DNA from: Hyphomicrobiales bacterium
GTDB taxonomy: Bacteria > Pseudomonadota > Alphaproteobacteria > Rhizobiales > Rhizobiaceae
Length of the DNA stretch: 64,000 nt
Direction of reading: 5' to 3'
NCBI GenBank assembly: GCA_900466575.1
Contig: UBMP01000008.1
Location: 1 to 64,000 of the forward strand
Shown: in pieces, positions 1 to 9,716 of the stretch
Numbering within the stretch: the first letter of the stretch is position 1
How the letters are laid out: every line of letters begins with the position of its first letter
The notes under the pieces: model-generated
What the model was told of the DNA's origin: nothing
Database searches by the model: none
What the model saw: only the letters and a program-made list of their open reading frames with translations
Translations under genes and position numbers: made by a program

Positions 1-122
1 GATAAGATAGATTATGGAACATGCAGGCTAATAGAAATGGGCAAATTGGGGCTTTTGGCCATCTGGTCCTTGAGTCCTCTCGCAATCTCTCCGACTTGGA
101 AATGCCGACGTCCTGCGCTTCA

Positions 123-1562
123 TCAGGTGCAAACATGGGAAAGGCTGGCATCAGACATTTGCTGCACGTCGTCCTTGGCTTTATGGAGGCGCCCGATGGC
201 TGCGGCCAGCGCGTCGAAGCAATCGGGATCCAGTCCGGAGCCGACTTCCTCGCTCATGATCGACAAGGCCCTGGCGGTCGGCATGGCGGCCCGATATGGC
301 CGGTCGGCACTCAAGGCGTCGAAAATGTCAGCGACCGTAACGATGCGGGTTTCAAGGTCCAGTTCATCCGCGCCGATGCCGTTCGGATAACCTTTTCCGT
401 TCAGCTTCTCGTGGTGGTTCCTGGCGATCGAAGCGATGCCGGAGAACGCTTCGATCTTCGAGAGAATATGCTCACCGAGAACCGGATGGTTCTTCATAGC
501 GCGCCATTCGTCTTCATCCAGTTTGCCGGTCTTGTCGAGAATCTCATTGGAAATACCGAGCTTTCCGATGTCATGCAACAGCGCGCCGCGCACGAGCCAG
601 CGCTTGCGGCTTGCTTCCATGCCCAGTTCTTCGGCGATCATGTCGCTATAAAGTGCCACACGCTTGCTGTGGCCGCTGGTGAACGGGCTTTTGGCGTCAA
701 CCACCTGGGCAAAGCCATCCGCAATGTCATCCAGCAGATCGTCGTCCAGTGGCGTCCGGTTGGCAGTCGGTTCGAGCGCAAAGACGCGCGCCTCGATGTC
801 CTGCCCCTCCAGAACAGCCCAGAAGGAAAGATCTTTCGCCAGTATCTCGAAGAGCGCGGCAAGCTGTGGGTCGAACCAGGTCCCTGCCCGTCTGCGGACC
901 TCGTTGACCGCCGCCTGACGTCCCCCGGTAATGTGAAAGACGTCAATGACCTGTGCGAGAAGCGCAATGCGCGCCATCAGCGATATGTCGCTTTCCTTGC
1001 GGCCCAAGGGATGACCGCGTCCGTCCCAGTGTTCATCCAGATCCAGAATGCCTTTCGCCACGCGCTCGGGAAAGCGCATGGTGCGGGCAATTTCCGCGCC
1101 GCGCTCACAGCGCGTCTCTATGAGATCACGCGTGATATTGCCGGCGCTTCTGGCGATATTCAGGATCGTTTTCAGCTTGGTGGCGAGGCCGGATTTGACC
1201 GCTGTATTGGTGGCCACAAAATGCAGGACCTGACCAAGGCTGTGGTCCATCAGTTTGGAATTGCGTTTGAAGTCGTGGTCGTTCGTCGCATAGAGCTGAC
1301 AGATGCGTGCGGCATTGCTGCTGCAGCCCAGGTCTTTCAGGAAGAGCATGTAGAAAAGATCGTGGAGCTCGGCGGCATCAAGTCCCAGCCGCTTGCCGAT
1401 ATGCATGCCGATCCAGCAGCAACGCGCGCTGTGGCCGACCGGCTGGCCGTCCGTCATGTCGAGAGCGGCGCTCAGCGCGCTGACGACTTCAGCCAGTTGC
1501 AGCATGTCGGCGCGCGGGGCCATCACAGCCGAACGTGGAGCCAAGTTGGCGGTCTTCATCAT
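123..1562 (-). CDS. tandem HD-GYP domain phosphohydrolase
   Basis: Predicted cyclic-di-GMP phosphodiesterase or related HD-GYP phosphohydrolase of about 479 residues with no membrane segment. The C-terminal half has an intact HD motif (LLHDIGKLG, about residue 327) and the diagnostic HHEKLNGKGYP motif (about residue 381). The N-terminal half looks like a second, decayed copy: GHSARC, FLKDLG where HD is expected (about residue 73) and HWDGRGHP (about residue 176). Start: two adjacent ATG codons at 1562 and 1559 follow a CGGAG ribosome-binding sequence by 4 and 7 bases; a GTG at 1595 has no such site. It stands alone, divergent from hspQ. Enzymatic activity is inferred from the C-terminal motifs; the substrate is not shown by sequence. 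Confidence 0.88.
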   Translation of the reverse strand: MMKTANLAPRSAVMAPRADMLQLAEVVSALSAALDMTDGQPVGHSARCCWIGMHIGKRLGLDAAELHDLFYMLFLKDLGCSSNAARICQLYATNDHDFKRNSKLMDHSLGQVLHFVATNTAVKSGLATKLKTILNIARSAGNITRDLIETRCERGAEIARTMRFPERVAKGILDLDEHWDGRGHPLGRKESDISLMARIALLAQVIDVFHITGGRQAAVNEVRRRAGTWFDPQLAALFEILAKDLSFWAVLEGQDIEARVFALEPTANRTPLDDDLLDDIADGFAQVVDAKSPFTSGHSKRVALYSDMIAEELGMEASRKRWLVRGALLHDIGKLGISNEILDKTGKLDEDEWRAMKNHPVLGEHILSKIEAFSGIASIARNHHEKLNGKGYPNGIGADELDLETRIVTVADIFDALSADRPYRAAMPTARALSIMSEEVGSGLDPDCFDALAAAIGRLHKAKDDVQQMSDASLSHVCT

Positions 1563-1653
1563 CGCACTCCGGTTCAAAACCGGGCTATTATCCACAGTCG
1601 GAGTTAAAATATGGCAAGCATGCTAGGTGTGGCCCCACGGCAACGCCTCCCCT

Positions 1654-1684
1654 CTTGCACTTTGCGAAATTTGTACCAAATATT
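1654..1684 (+). promoter_or_regulatory. possible heat-shock sigma-32-type promoter of hspQ
   Basis: CTTG at 1654-1657 is followed after 18 bases by CCAAATATT. This partly fits the alphaproteobacterial sigma-32 pattern CTTG-N17/18-CYTATNT. The -10 half matches only partly, so this is a suggestion that fits the gene's heat-shock family. Confidence 0.25.
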
Positions 1685-1704
1685 CCTGTGAAAGGAATAT
1701 GACA

Positions 1705-2034
1705 ATGAAACAAGGTATCGCGAAGTATCAGATTGGTCAGGTTGTGCGCCATCGGATCTTTCCCTTCCGCGGCGTGATCTTTGATGTCGATCCGGAATAT
1801 GCCAACACCGAGGAATGGTGGAATTCCATTCCGGCGGAAGTCAGGCCAACCCGTGAGCAACCGTTCTATCATCTCCTCGCAGAGAATGACGAAACGGAAT
1901 ATGTCGCCTACGTCTCAGAGCAGAACCTCGTGGCGGACGAAAGTGGCATGCCACTGAGGCACCCGCAGATCACCCAGATCTTCGAGGCCGCCGATCCCGG
2001 GCACTACAAGCCAAAGGCGATCGTAGCGCACTGA
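1705..2034 (+). CDS. hspQ: HspQ / hemimethylated-DNA-binding (YccV-like) protein
   Basis: Small protein of about 109 residues of the YccV/HspQ family, which in enterobacteria affects DnaA stability and acts as a specificity factor for Lon. Family landmarks seen are the opening KYQIGQVVRHRIFPFRGVIF, the WW pair after DPEY, QPFYHLLAE, and the YVSEQNL stretch. Two ATG codons compete: AAAGGA lies only 2 bases before 1699 but 8 bases before 1705, so 1705 is preferred. A strong bidirectional terminator follows 46 bases downstream. The family call is firm; the functions named come from other bacteria. Confidence 0.85.
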   Translation: MKQGIAKYQIGQVVRHRIFPFRGVIFDVDPEYANTEEWWNSIPAEVRPTREQPFYHLLAENDETEYVAYVSEQNLVADESGMPLRHPQITQIFEAADPGHYKPKAIVAH

Positions 2035-2080
2035 GCTGACTGACACGAACCGGACGGAAATTCTGGTTCTGACAAAAAAC

Positions 2081-2110
2081 AAAAAGCCCGGAACGTGTTC
2101 CGGGCTTTTT
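2081..2110. terminator. bidirectional intrinsic terminator (hspQ / ialB)
   Basis: Near-perfect 14-bp stem (AAAAAGCCCGGAAC pairing with GTTCCGGGCTTTTT) with a two-base GT loop, A-rich on the left and T-rich on the right. It lies between two convergent genes and should work in both directions. Confidence 0.9.
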
Positions 2111-2129
2111 CGTATGGATCGGCTGAACC

Positions 2130-2768
2130 TTACTTCGGGTTCTGCGTGGCAGCCTTCTGGGCGTCTTCCAGCTTCTTGCGGCGCGCTTCGGCTTCCTTGA
2201 GCGTCTTTTCCTGCAGAGCGCGCTGAGTTTCCTCAAGCTTGGACTGCTCGACCGGTGCACCATCGAAGGAGGTGCCGAAACCTTCAAGAGCGATCTTGAT
2301 CGGGTTCGGAGCGCGCTGGAAGTTGATCGACGTGAACACGACTTCGTTGCCCTTCTTGAGAGCGGCGATCAGGCCATCGGTCAGCGGGGCTTCGGCAATG
2401 CACTTGTCGGGCATGCAGACTGCATAGTCGAGCTTCTGGCCCTTGCCGCCGTCGATCTGCATCAGGATGCCCGGTGCGATGGCGCGAGCGGACGGAACCG
2501 AAACCTGGATAAGCTTGCGGTTGACCTTGCCGGAAACGGTGATGAGGCCGACAGCCGTCAGAAGCTGGCCGTTGGCGGCCTGCTGAAGGTTCTGCACGAT
2601 GCAGACGTCATTGTCTTCCTGCTTGGTGCAGACCTTGAACCAGCCCTGCGGAAGAGCCGGCGGTGCACCTTCCGGCGCTGCGTCCTGTGCGTTCACGGCA
2701 GTGCCGGCAACCATCAGGGACAGGGTGCCTACAGCGGCAGCGGCGAACTTCTTCAGTGAGATATTCAT
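2130..2768 (-). CDS. invasion-associated locus B (IalB) family protein
   Basis: Periplasmic protein of about 212 residues of the IalB family, named after the Bartonella erythrocyte-invasion locus and common in Rhizobiales, where its role is not settled. Start at 2768 gives a clean signal peptide (MNISLKKFAAAAVGTLSLMV, cleavage near VNA-QD) with GGGAG 11 bases upstream; an upstream ATG at 2792 would bury the signal. The core holds conserved cysteines (FKVCTKQ, DVCIVQN, YAVCMPDKC). The last 40 residues are a charged helical tail (EETQRALQEKTLKEAEARRK), probably coiled coil. It ends at the terminator shared with hspQ. Confidence 0.85.
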   Translation of the reverse strand: MNISLKKFAAAAVGTLSLMVAGTAVNAQDAAPEGAPPALPQGWFKVCTKQEDNDVCIVQNLQQAANGQLLTAVGLITVSGKVNRKLIQVSVPSARAIAPGILMQIDGGKGQKLDYAVCMPDKCIAEAPLTDGLIAALKKGNEVVFTSINFQRAPNPIKIALEGFGTSFDGAPVEQSKLEETQRALQEKTLKEAEARRKKLEDAQKAATQNPK

Positions 2769-3027
2769 TCGGATCTGGTCTCCCGGTGTCATCGTTCCAC
2801 AAGCCCGGCGTCTCGCGCCCGGCTCGTTCAAATCTCGTCGCGGTGTCTGTGTGCCAAATAAGGCATTTGAATGGCCCGCGCAATTTCACTTCCTGTTACA
2901 GAAGTGAATACCGTTTTTCCAGCCCTACAATCCGTTTTTTGCGGCGTTCGAAGCGCTCGTGCCGCGTTTTTGGCCCATTGCGTGGTAACCTCGCCCGCGA
3001 ATCGATGACGTGTGGAAGGGCCTGTAT

Positions 3028-4854
3028 TTGAGATTGCTGCTCGCATTTGCTGCCGTGTTGAATGCTGCTGCCTTTTGTCTTGCGGCGACAGTCACGCATG
3101 CGGAGCCTGTTCATGCCATTGCCATGCATGGCCAACCTGCCCTGCCAGCAGATTTCGATCACTTCCCTTATGCAGACCCCAAGGCGCCCGAGGGCGGATC
3201 GGTGACATATGGCGTGGTCGGCACGTTCGACAGCCTCAATCCTTTTGTCTTGAAGGGCATGCGCACCACGGCCCGCGGGCTGTGGGATCCGCAATATGGC
3301 AGTCTTGTCTTCGAACCGCTGATGTTGCGTTCCGCAGACGAGCCGTTCACGCTCTACGGTCTTCTCGCCAAATCCGTCGAAATCGACGATGACCGCACCT
3401 TCATGCAGTTCAATCTCGATTCGCGCGCGCGCTGGTCGGACGGCAAGCCGGTGACTGCGGACGACGTCATCTTCACCTTCGAACTTCTGCGCGACCACGG
3501 TCGCCCACCCTTCTCCAATCGGCTGAAGAAGGTCGAAAAGATGGAGAAGGTCGGCGACAACAGCGTCCGTTTCACGTTCACCAAGGATGCCGACCGCGAG
3601 TTTCCACTTCTGTTGGCGCTTTCTCCGGTGCTGCCGAAACACGCGATTGACCCGAAAAAGTTCGAGCAGTCCGGCCTCACCCAGATGATCGGCTCGGGCC
3701 CCTATCTTTTTGATCGGGTAAAGCCGGGCGAGAAGATCGTCTACAAGCGTAATCCGAACTATTGGGGCAACGACCTGCCCGCGATGCGTGGCCTCGCCAA
3801 TTACGATCGCATTACCATCAACTACTATCTTCAGGATCAGACGCTTTTCGAAGCCTTCAAGAAGGGCGATGTGGATATCTATGGCGACGGCAGCCCGACC
3901 CACTGGCGCGACGCCTATAATTTTCCGGCCGTTCGCTCAGGGGAAATCGTCCGCGAAGAGTTCAAGCCGAAGCTGCCATCAGGCATGTTCGGTTTCGTCT
4001 TCAACACCCGCCGCCCGCTTTTTCAGGACGTGCGGGTCAGAGAGGCGCTGACACTCGCCTTCGACTTTGAATGGGTGAACCGCAATCTCTTCGGCGATGT
4101 CTATGCCAGGACAGAGAGCTTTTGGCAGAATTCGGATCTTTCCAGCTATGGGGTTCCCGCCAGCGACAAAGAACTCGCATTGATTGGCGATCTGAAGAAG
4201 GACATGGAGCCCGAGTTCCTGGACGGTAGCTATAAGCTGCCGGTGACCGACGGCTCCGGACGCGACCGCAAGGTTCTCAAGCGTTCCGTCGATCTGTTGA
4301 AAGATGCCGGCTATGTGATCCGCGATGGGAAGATGGTCGACAACAAGGGTAAGCCGCTGACCTTCGAGATCATGACTCAGAGCCCGGACCAGGAAAAGGT
4401 GGCGCTGGCGTATCAACGATTTCTGACCGCCATCGGCGTCGACGTCGCGGTTCGAACGGTCGATGACAGTTCGTATCAGCAGCGCTCACAATCTTTCGAT
4501 TATGATATGGTTCTAAAATCGTACAGTTCATCCCTGTCACCCGGCGCGGAACAGGTCGGCCGCTGGGGCTCGGCCAGCAAGGGCGTTCAGGGCACAGACA
4601 GCTTTGCCGGTGTCGCCGATCCGGGGATTGACCGCATTCTATCGGCCATTGTCAGCGCTCGCGGCCAGGAGGATTTCGTCGCCTCGGTCCGCGCGCTCGA
4701 CCGTGTATTGATGTCGCGATACTATGTCATCCCCCTCTATCACATCGCCCAGCAATGGGTAGCCCATCGGAAGAACCTCATGCATCCACCCATCACACCT
4801 CTCTACGGCTATTCGCTTCCCGCCTGGTGGGATGCGACAGCCAAGGCGCAGTAG
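3028..4854 (+). CDS. extracellular solute-binding protein, family 5 (YejA-like)
   Basis: Periplasmic substrate-binding protein of an oligopeptide-type ABC importer, about 608 residues. A signal peptide (LLLAFAAVLNAAAFCLAATV, ending THA-EP) is followed by the family-5 fold: FPYADPKAPEGGSVTYG, a WSDGKPVTADDVIFTFE segment typical of the family, and GSGPYLFDRVKPGEKIVYKR. The length and the PKAPEGG opening resemble YejA, the binding protein of the YejABEF system that imports microcin C and peptides in Escherichia coli. Start: a TTG at 3028 is preceded by GGAAGGG with 7 bases spacing, while the GTG at 3010 has no ribosome-binding site. No permease or ATPase gene is adjacent, so its partners are elsewhere or it is an orphan. 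Confidence 0.87.
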   Translation: MRLLLAFAAVLNAAAFCLAATVTHAEPVHAIAMHGQPALPADFDHFPYADPKAPEGGSVTYGVVGTFDSLNPFVLKGMRTTARGLWDPQYGSLVFEPLMLRSADEPFTLYGLLAKSVEIDDDRTFMQFNLDSRARWSDGKPVTADDVIFTFELLRDHGRPPFSNRLKKVEKMEKVGDNSVRFTFTKDADREFPLLLALSPVLPKHAIDPKKFEQSGLTQMIGSGPYLFDRVKPGEKIVYKRNPNYWGNDLPAMRGLANYDRITINYYLQDQTLFEAFKKGDVDIYGDGSPTHWRDAYNFPAVRSGEIVREEFKPKLPSGMFGFVFNTRRPLFQDVRVREALTLAFDFEWVNRNLFGDVYARTESFWQNSDLSSYGVPASDKELALIGDLKKDMEPEFLDGSYKLPVTDGSGRDRKVLKRSVDLLKDAGYVIRDGKMVDNKGKPLTFEIMTQSPDQEKVALAYQRFLTAIGVDVAVRTVDDSSYQQRSQSFDYDMVLKSYSSSLSPGAEQVGRWGSASKGVQGTDSFAGVADPGIDRILSAIVSARGQEDFVASVRALDRVLMSRYYVIPLYHIAQQWVAHRKNLMHPPITPLYGYSLPAWWDATAKAQ

Positions 4855-4958
4855 CGCTCGAACCGGAAACAGTCTGTTTCTTGGTTTTTGTGCAATTCCG
4901 GATCAAAAGCCGCTATAGGCTGATCCCAAATTGTCTTGTCCTGCGAAAGGAACCCGCT

Positions 4959-5621
4959 TTGAGAACCGTTTCCATCGATATCGTCTCCGACGTCGTCTGC
5001 CCGTGGTGCTATCTCGGCAAGGCGCGGCTGGAACAGGCGCTGGCCATGACTGCCGGTCAGGCCGATGTCGCCATCACCTGGCGTCCCTATCGCCTGAACC
5101 CCGACATACCGGCTGAAGGCATCGACCATCAGGCCTGGCTCGCCTCCAAATTCGGCGGCAAGGACAAGGTCGATAGCGCGCATGCGCAGATCGCCCAATA
5201 TGGCAAGGAAGCCGGGATCGAGTATAATTTCGACGCCATCAAGGTGGGTCCGAACACGCTCGATGCACACCGCCTCCTGCATTGGGCCCTGCAGCACGGC
5301 CGCGACATCCAGAACAAGGTCGCCGACCTGCTCTTCAAGGCGAATTTCACGGAAGGCCGCAATGTCGGCGACCATAAGGTGCTTGTGGAGATCGCCCGCG
5401 AAGCCGGCATGGATGGCGATGTGATCGCCAGGCTGCTGGAGAGCGACGCCGATAAGGACGAGGTCCTCGGCGAGATCGAAGCCGCGCAGAAAATGGGTGT
5501 CTCTGGCGTTCCGTTCTTTATCCTCGACGGAAAATATGCGGTCTCTGGCGCGCAGATGCCGGAAACGCTGGCGGGCGCGATTTTGCAGCTGTCGAATGAT
5601 GAGATTGGTGAGGAAGGCTGA
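4959..5621 (+). CDS. DsbA-family oxidoreductase (FrnE-like)
   Basis: Thioredoxin-fold protein of about 220 residues, likely cytoplasmic because no signal peptide is seen. The active-site CPWC is at residues 14-17 (SDVVCPWCYLG) and the cis-proline loop is in GVSGVPFFIL near the C terminus. This fits the FrnE / 2-hydroxychromene-2-carboxylate isomerase-like branch of the DsbA family; FrnE of Deinococcus is a disulfide isomerase linked to oxidative stress. The start is a TTG at 4959 preceded by AAAGGA with 7 bases spacing. It lies about 100 bases after the peptide-binding protein gene. Substrate is unknown. Confidence 0.85.
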   Translation: MRTVSIDIVSDVVCPWCYLGKARLEQALAMTAGQADVAITWRPYRLNPDIPAEGIDHQAWLASKFGGKDKVDSAHAQIAQYGKEAGIEYNFDAIKVGPNTLDAHRLLHWALQHGRDIQNKVADLLFKANFTEGRNVGDHKVLVEIAREAGMDGDVIARLLESDADKDEVLGEIEAAQKMGVSGVPFFILDGKYAVSGAQMPETLAGAILQLSNDEIGEEG

Positions 5622-5649
5622 ACCAGACCTTCGCCTGGAACTCTTCAGG

Positions 5650-5670
5650 GGCCGGCGTCAGCCGGCCTTT
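5650..5670 (+). terminator. intrinsic terminator of the frnE-like gene
   Basis: A perfect 7-bp stem GGCCGGC-GTCA-GCCGGCC begins 28 bases after the stop codon and is followed by TTTGTCGTTT. The T tract is broken, so termination strength is uncertain. Confidence 0.6.
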
Positions 5671-5713
5671 GTCGTTTCAGCGTCTCGCGAGGCTGACCGT
5701 CCTGTCTCGGAAC

Positions 5714-5908
5714 TCAGCCGCGCTGGCCAAGCGCCTTTTCGATCTTCTTGTCGGTGTTGTACTGGCCGAGCGCATAAACGGCCCAGATCGCAGCTGGCAG
5801 CCAGCCGATCAGCGTGATCTGGAGGATCAGGCAGATGATGCCTGCAATGGGTCTTCCGATGGTGAAGAAGGTGAGCCAGGGCAGGATCAGGGCAATCAGC
5901 AGGCGCAT
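5714..5908 (-). CDS. small YqaE/Pmp3-like membrane protein
   Basis: 64-residue protein made almost wholly of two hydrophobic segments (residues 3-28 and 31-47) with a short charged tail (NTDKKIEKALGQRG). The pattern ALILPWLTFF...GRPIAGIICLILQITLIGWLPAAIWAVYAL resembles the YqaE/Pmp3 family, whose yeast member affects membrane potential and salt tolerance. The start ATG at 5908 has GGAGAG 7 bases upstream. It is a single gene, convergent with the frnE-like gene. Family assignment is moderate and function is unknown. Confidence 0.75.
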   Translation of the reverse strand: MRLLIALILPWLTFFTIGRPIAGIICLILQITLIGWLPAAIWAVYALGQYNTDKKIEKALGQRG

Positions 5909-5995
5909 GTCTGTTCTCTCCGTTGAAGGATGCGATCTATCTGGTGAGCAGGGCTCGCCTTGGCAAGAGCGATACGCCTCGATGCAAAGCTTGAA

Positions 5996-6032
5996 CGAAA
6001 AAGGCCGGAAGCGCGTGACGCTTGCCGGCCTT
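5996..6032 (-). terminator. gyrA intrinsic terminator
   Basis: A long stem lies about 90 bases past the gyrA stop: AAGGCCGGAAGCG at 6001-6013 pairs with CGCTTGCCGGCCTT at 6019-6032 with one mismatch, loop CGTGA. Read on the minus strand it is followed directly by a T run (5996-6000). Confidence 0.85.
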
Positions 6033-6120
6033 CATTACAATCGTGAGATCGTTTGACAAACTTGCAAGCGATCCCACTGTGGTTTGGGTTGCTCGCCCAA
6101 CCACGAGCAACCCGTCTTTG

Positions 6121-8904
6121 TCATTCGGCAGTATCCGAAGGCGCTTCACCACCCTCGCCTGCCTCAACCGATGCATCCACCTCATCGTCACCCTCCGGCT
6201 CGCTGATACGCTCGACCGAGACGACCTTTTCGTCGGCTGCTGTCGAGAAGATCGTGACGCCCTTGGTGGCTCGGCTGGCGATGCGGATACCGTTGACCGG
6301 CACGCGGATCAGCTGGCCGCCATCGGAGACGAGCATGATCTGATCACTCTCCTCGATCGGGAAGGCAGCGACAAGAACGCCGATCTCGCCGGTCTTGGAG
6401 GTGTCGGTGGCGCGGATGCCCTTGCCGCCGCGACCCGAGATGCGGAAGTCGTAGGACGACGAGCGTTTGCCGAAGCCGCGCTCCGAGACGGTGAGCACGA
6501 ACTGCTCGCGCGCCTTCAGCTCCTGATAACGCTCTTCCGGCAGTTCGGTGATCTCGCCGGCTTCTTCACCGACGAGCGCAATGTCGTCCTCTTCCACGCC
6601 CATGGCGCGACGTTCGGCTGCCGAGCGCTTGAGATAGGCCGCGCGCTCTGCCGGATCGGCATCGACATGGCTCAGGATCGTCATCGAGATCAGGCTGTCT
6701 CCCTCCGCCATCGTCATGCCGCGCACGCCGATCGAGTTGCGACCGGCAAAGACGCGGACCTCATCGACGGGGAAACGGATCGCCTGGCCGAGGGCCGTTG
6801 TGAGCAACACGTCGTCACGGTCGGTGCAGGTCTCGACGGAGAGGATTTCGTCACCCTCCTCCTCGAGCTTCATCGCGATCTTGCCGTTGCGGTTGACCTG
6901 GACGAAATCGCCGAGCTTGTTTCGGCGAACCGTGCCGCGGGTCGTGGCGAACATGACGTCGAGGTTTTCCCACGTCGTCTCGTCCTCGGGCAGCGGCATG
7001 ATCGTCGTGATGCGTTCGCCGGGCTCCAGTGGCAGCATGTTGATCATGGCCTTGCCGCGCGACTGCGGCGTGCCGATCGGCAGGCGCCAGACCTTTTCCT
7101 TGTAGACGATGCCACGCGAGGAGAAGAACAGGACCGGCGTGTGCGTGTTGGCGACGAACAGCCGTGTCACGAAATCCTCGTCGCGCGTCGCCATGCCGGA
7201 TCGGCCCTTGCCGCCGCGGCGCTGGGCGCGATAGGTAGTCAGCGGCACGCGCTTGATGTAACCGGCATGGCTGACGGTGACGACCATGTCCTCGCGGGCA
7301 ATCAGGTCCTCATCTTCCATGTCCGGACCGCCTTCGACGATCTCGGAGCGGCGCGGCGTGCCGAATTCGTCGCGGATGGCGATCAGCTCGTCCTTGACGA
7401 TGGTCTGGATGCGCAGGCGCGACGACAGGATGTCGAGGTAATCGGTGATTTCCTCGCCGATCTTGTTCAGTTCGTCGCCGATTTCGTCGCGGCCAAGCGC
7501 CGTGAGGCGAGCGAGACGCAGTTCGAGGATCGCGCGGGCCTGCTCTTCCGAGAGATTATAGGTCAGGTCCTCGTTGATCTTGTGGCGCGGGTCGTCGATC
7601 AGGCGGATCAGCGACTCGACGTCATGGGCCGGCCAGCGGCGCTCCATCAACTGCTCGCGCGCCGTCTGCGGATCGGGTGCCCGGCGGATCAGGTTGATGA
7701 TCTCATCGATATTGGCAACCGCGATAGCAAGACCGACCAAGACATGGGCTCGGTCACGCGCCTTGCGCAACAGATACTTGGTACGACGGCTGACGACCTC
7801 TTCGCGGAAGGACACGAAGGCCTTCAGCATGTCGATGAGGATCATCTGTTCCGGCTTGCCGCCGTTCAGCGCCACCATGTTGCAGCCGAAGGAGGTCTGC
7901 AGCGGCGTGTAGCGGTAGAACTGGTTGAGGATAACCTCGGCATTGGCATCGCGCTTCAGCTCGATGACGACGCGATAGCCTTCGCGGTCGGACTCGTCGC
8001 GAATGTCGGAGACGCCCTCGACGCGCTTTTCGCGTACGAGTTCCGCCATCTTCTCGATCATCGTCGACTTGTTCACCTGATACGGGATCTCGGTGATGAT
8101 GATCTGCTCGCGGTCGCCGCGCATCGGCTCGATGCGGGCGCGGCCGCGCATGATCACAGAGCCCCTGCCCGTCTCATAAGCCGAGCGGATGCCGGCGCGG
8201 CCAAGGATCAACGCTCCTGTCGGGAAATCCGGACCCGGAATATGTTCCATGAGCTGCAGCAGTTCGATGGCCGGATTGTCCATCACGGCGATGCAGCCGT
8301 TGATGACTTCGGACAGGTTATGCGGCGGAATGTTTGTCGCCATGCCGACCGCGATGCCGCCGGCACCGTTGACGAGCAGGTTCGGGAACTTCGCCGGGAT
8401 GACGACCGGTTCGGAGAGCGTGCCGTCATAGTTGTCGCGGAAATCGACGGTGTCCTTGTCGAGATCGTCGAGCAGCGAATGCGCGACCTTCTGCAGGCGG
8501 CATTCGGTGTAACGCTGGGCCGCCGGCGGGTCGCCGTCGACCGAGCCGAAATTGCCCTGACCGTCGATCAGCGGCAGGCGCAGCGACCAGTCCTGCGCCA
8601 TGCGGGCCAGCGCGTCGTAGATCGCGGCGTCGCCATGGGGGTGATACTTACCCATGACGTCGCCGGTGACGCGGGCGCACTTGACGTATTTCTTGTTCCA
8701 GTCAACGCCGAGCTCGGACATGCCGTAGAGAATTCGGCGATGCACCGGCTTCATGCCGTCGCGCACGTCGGGCAGCGCTCGGCTCACGATCACGCTCATC
8801 GCGTAATCGAGATAGGAACGCTGCATTTCTTCAATGATGGAAATGGGCTCGATTTCGCTCGGGCCCCTGCCGCCGGGTGTCATTTGCGCTGTCAATTCGG
8901 TCAC
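6121..8904 (-). CDS. gyrA: DNA gyrase subunit A
   Basis: Breakage-reunion subunit of gyrase (927 residues), which introduces negative supercoils with GyrB. Seen: the opening [39 protein letters not shown] around residue 90, the catalytic tyrosine in [10 protein letters not shown], and the C-terminal GyrA-box form RRGGKGRSG (beta-pinwheel). The tail is acidic. The position equal to Ser83 of E. coli is alanine here (residue 93 in GDAAIYD), a state associated in Bartonella and Brucella with low intrinsic quinolone susceptibility. Monocistronic, with its own terminator downstream. Confidence 0.98.
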   Translation of the reverse strand: MTELTAQMTPGGRGPSEIEPISIIEEMQRSYLDYAMSVIVSRALPDVRDGMKPVHRRILYGMSELGVDWNKKYVKCARVTGDVMGKYHPHGDAAIYDALARMAQDWSLRLPLIDGQGNFGSVDGDPPAAQRYTECRLQKVAHSLLDDLDKDTVDFRDNYDGTLSEPVVIPAKFPNLLVNGAGGIAVGMATNIPPHNLSEVINGCIAVMDNPAIELLQLMEHIPGPDFPTGALILGRAGIRSAYETGRGSVIMRGRARIEPMRGDREQIIITEIPYQVNKSTMIEKMAELVREKRVEGVSDIRDESDREGYRVVIELKRDANAEVILNQFYRYTPLQTSFGCNMVALNGGKPEQMILIDMLKAFVSFREEVVSRRTKYLLRKARDRAHVLVGLAIAVANIDEIINLIRRAPDPQTAREQLMERRWPAHDVESLIRLIDDPRHKINEDLTYNLSEEQARAILELRLARLTALGRDEIGDELNKIGEEITDYLDILSSRLRIQTIVKDELIAIRDEFGTPRRSEIVEGGPDMEDEDLIAREDMVVTVSHAGYIKRVPLTTYRAQRRGGKGRSGMATRDEDFVTRLFVANTHTPVLFFSSRGIVYKEKVWRLPIGTPQSRGKAMINMLPLEPGERITTIMPLPEDETTWENLDVMFATTRGTVRRNKLGDFVQVNRNGKIAMKLEEEGDEILSVETCTDRDDVLLTTALGQAIRFPVDEVRVFAGRNSIGVRGMTMAEGDSLISMTILSHVDADPAERAAYLKRSAAERRAMGVEEDDIALVGEEAGEITELPEERYQELKAREQFVLTVSERGFGKRSSSYDFRISGRGGKGIRATDTSKTGEIGVLVAAFPIEESDQIMLVSDGGQLIRVPVNGIRIASRATKGVTIFSTAADEKVVSVERISEPEGDDEVDASVEAGEGGEAPSDTAE

Positions 8905-9087
8905 ATTCTCTGTTCGGAATCAGTGGTTTTTTATAGCGGAAAGCACCGCCAACCGCCAATTTTCGGGCCCGTTCTCAACAGGTTTTGCGCCGATTTCGTG
9001 GAAAAGCTTGAAACTTTCGACAATCTGCGATCAAGGTCAGGACAAAGGCCGCGCCGCGCCGGGCGAAATGGCCAAATGGGGGACGAC

Positions 9088-9711
9088 ATGGCGGGGTATG
9101 AACAACTGGTCAATGCCTTCACGACCCTTGTCGTGACCATCGATCCGCCGGGCCTTGCCCCGATTTTCCTAGGGTTGACGCACGGCATGACCGGGCTGGA
9201 GCGGCGACGCACGGCGCTCCGCGGCGCTCTCATCGCCTTCGGCATTCTGACCGTCTTTGCGATTGCTGGTGAAGCGATTTTGAACACGATGGGTATCTCC
9301 ATCGGCGCGTTCCGCATCGCAGGTGGGCTGCTGCTCTTTGCAATTTCCTTTGAGATGATTTTCGATCGCCGCGAGGCGCGCAAGCAGAAGACGTCGGAGA
9401 CCGCGGTGGTCGAGGACCATGTGCACAATCTCTCGGTCTTTCCGCTGGCCCTGCCCCTCATCGCAGGCCCGGGCGCAATTTCCGCAACGATCCTGCTGGC
9501 CGGCTCGTTTCACACGCCGGTCGACCGGATCGAACTGATCGGGGTTATCGGCATCTGTATCCTGCTGGTTCTGGTCTCGCTGACGGTCGCAAGCCGCATC
9601 GACCGCTTCCTAGGCCGCTCCGGGCGCGCCATCCTGACGCGCCTGCTGGGCGTGCTGCTTGCGGCGCTATCAGTGCAGTTCGTGATCGACGGATTGAAGT
9701 CTGTGCTGTGA
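9088..9711 (+). CDS. MarC/YhgN family integral membrane protein
   Basis: About 207 residues with six hydrophobic segments (TTLVVTIDPPGLAPIFLGL, ALIAFGILTVFAIAGEAIL, AFRIAGGLLLFAISFEMIF, FPLALPLIAGPGAISATILL, ELIGVIGICILLVLVSLTVA, LLGVLLAALSVQFVIDG). The DPPGLAP and P-L-x-A-GPGAI motifs are the MarC signature; the family is membrane-bound and of unproven function despite the old name for multiple antibiotic resistance. ATG at 9088 has GGGGGA 4 bases upstream; an in-frame ATG at 9076 is possible. It diverges from gyrA and converges with the VOC gene with a 5-base gap. Confidence 0.88.
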   Translation: MAGYEQLVNAFTTLVVTIDPPGLAPIFLGLTHGMTGLERRRTALRGALIAFGILTVFAIAGEAILNTMGISIGAFRIAGGLLLFAISFEMIFDRREARKQKTSETAVVEDHVHNLSVFPLALPLIAGPGAISATILLAGSFHTPVDRIELIGVIGICILLVLVSLTVASRIDRFLGRSGRAILTRLLGVLLAALSVQFVIDGLKSVL

Positions 9712-9716
9712 ACCGG

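Noticed and set aside
6022-9711. Very long open frame (1229 codons) on the plus strand across gyrA and marC
   Set aside because: Its first 3 kb is antisense to gyrA, a certain gene, and only the last 207 codons are the real MarC protein. GC-rich third positions on the opposite strand keep the frame open.
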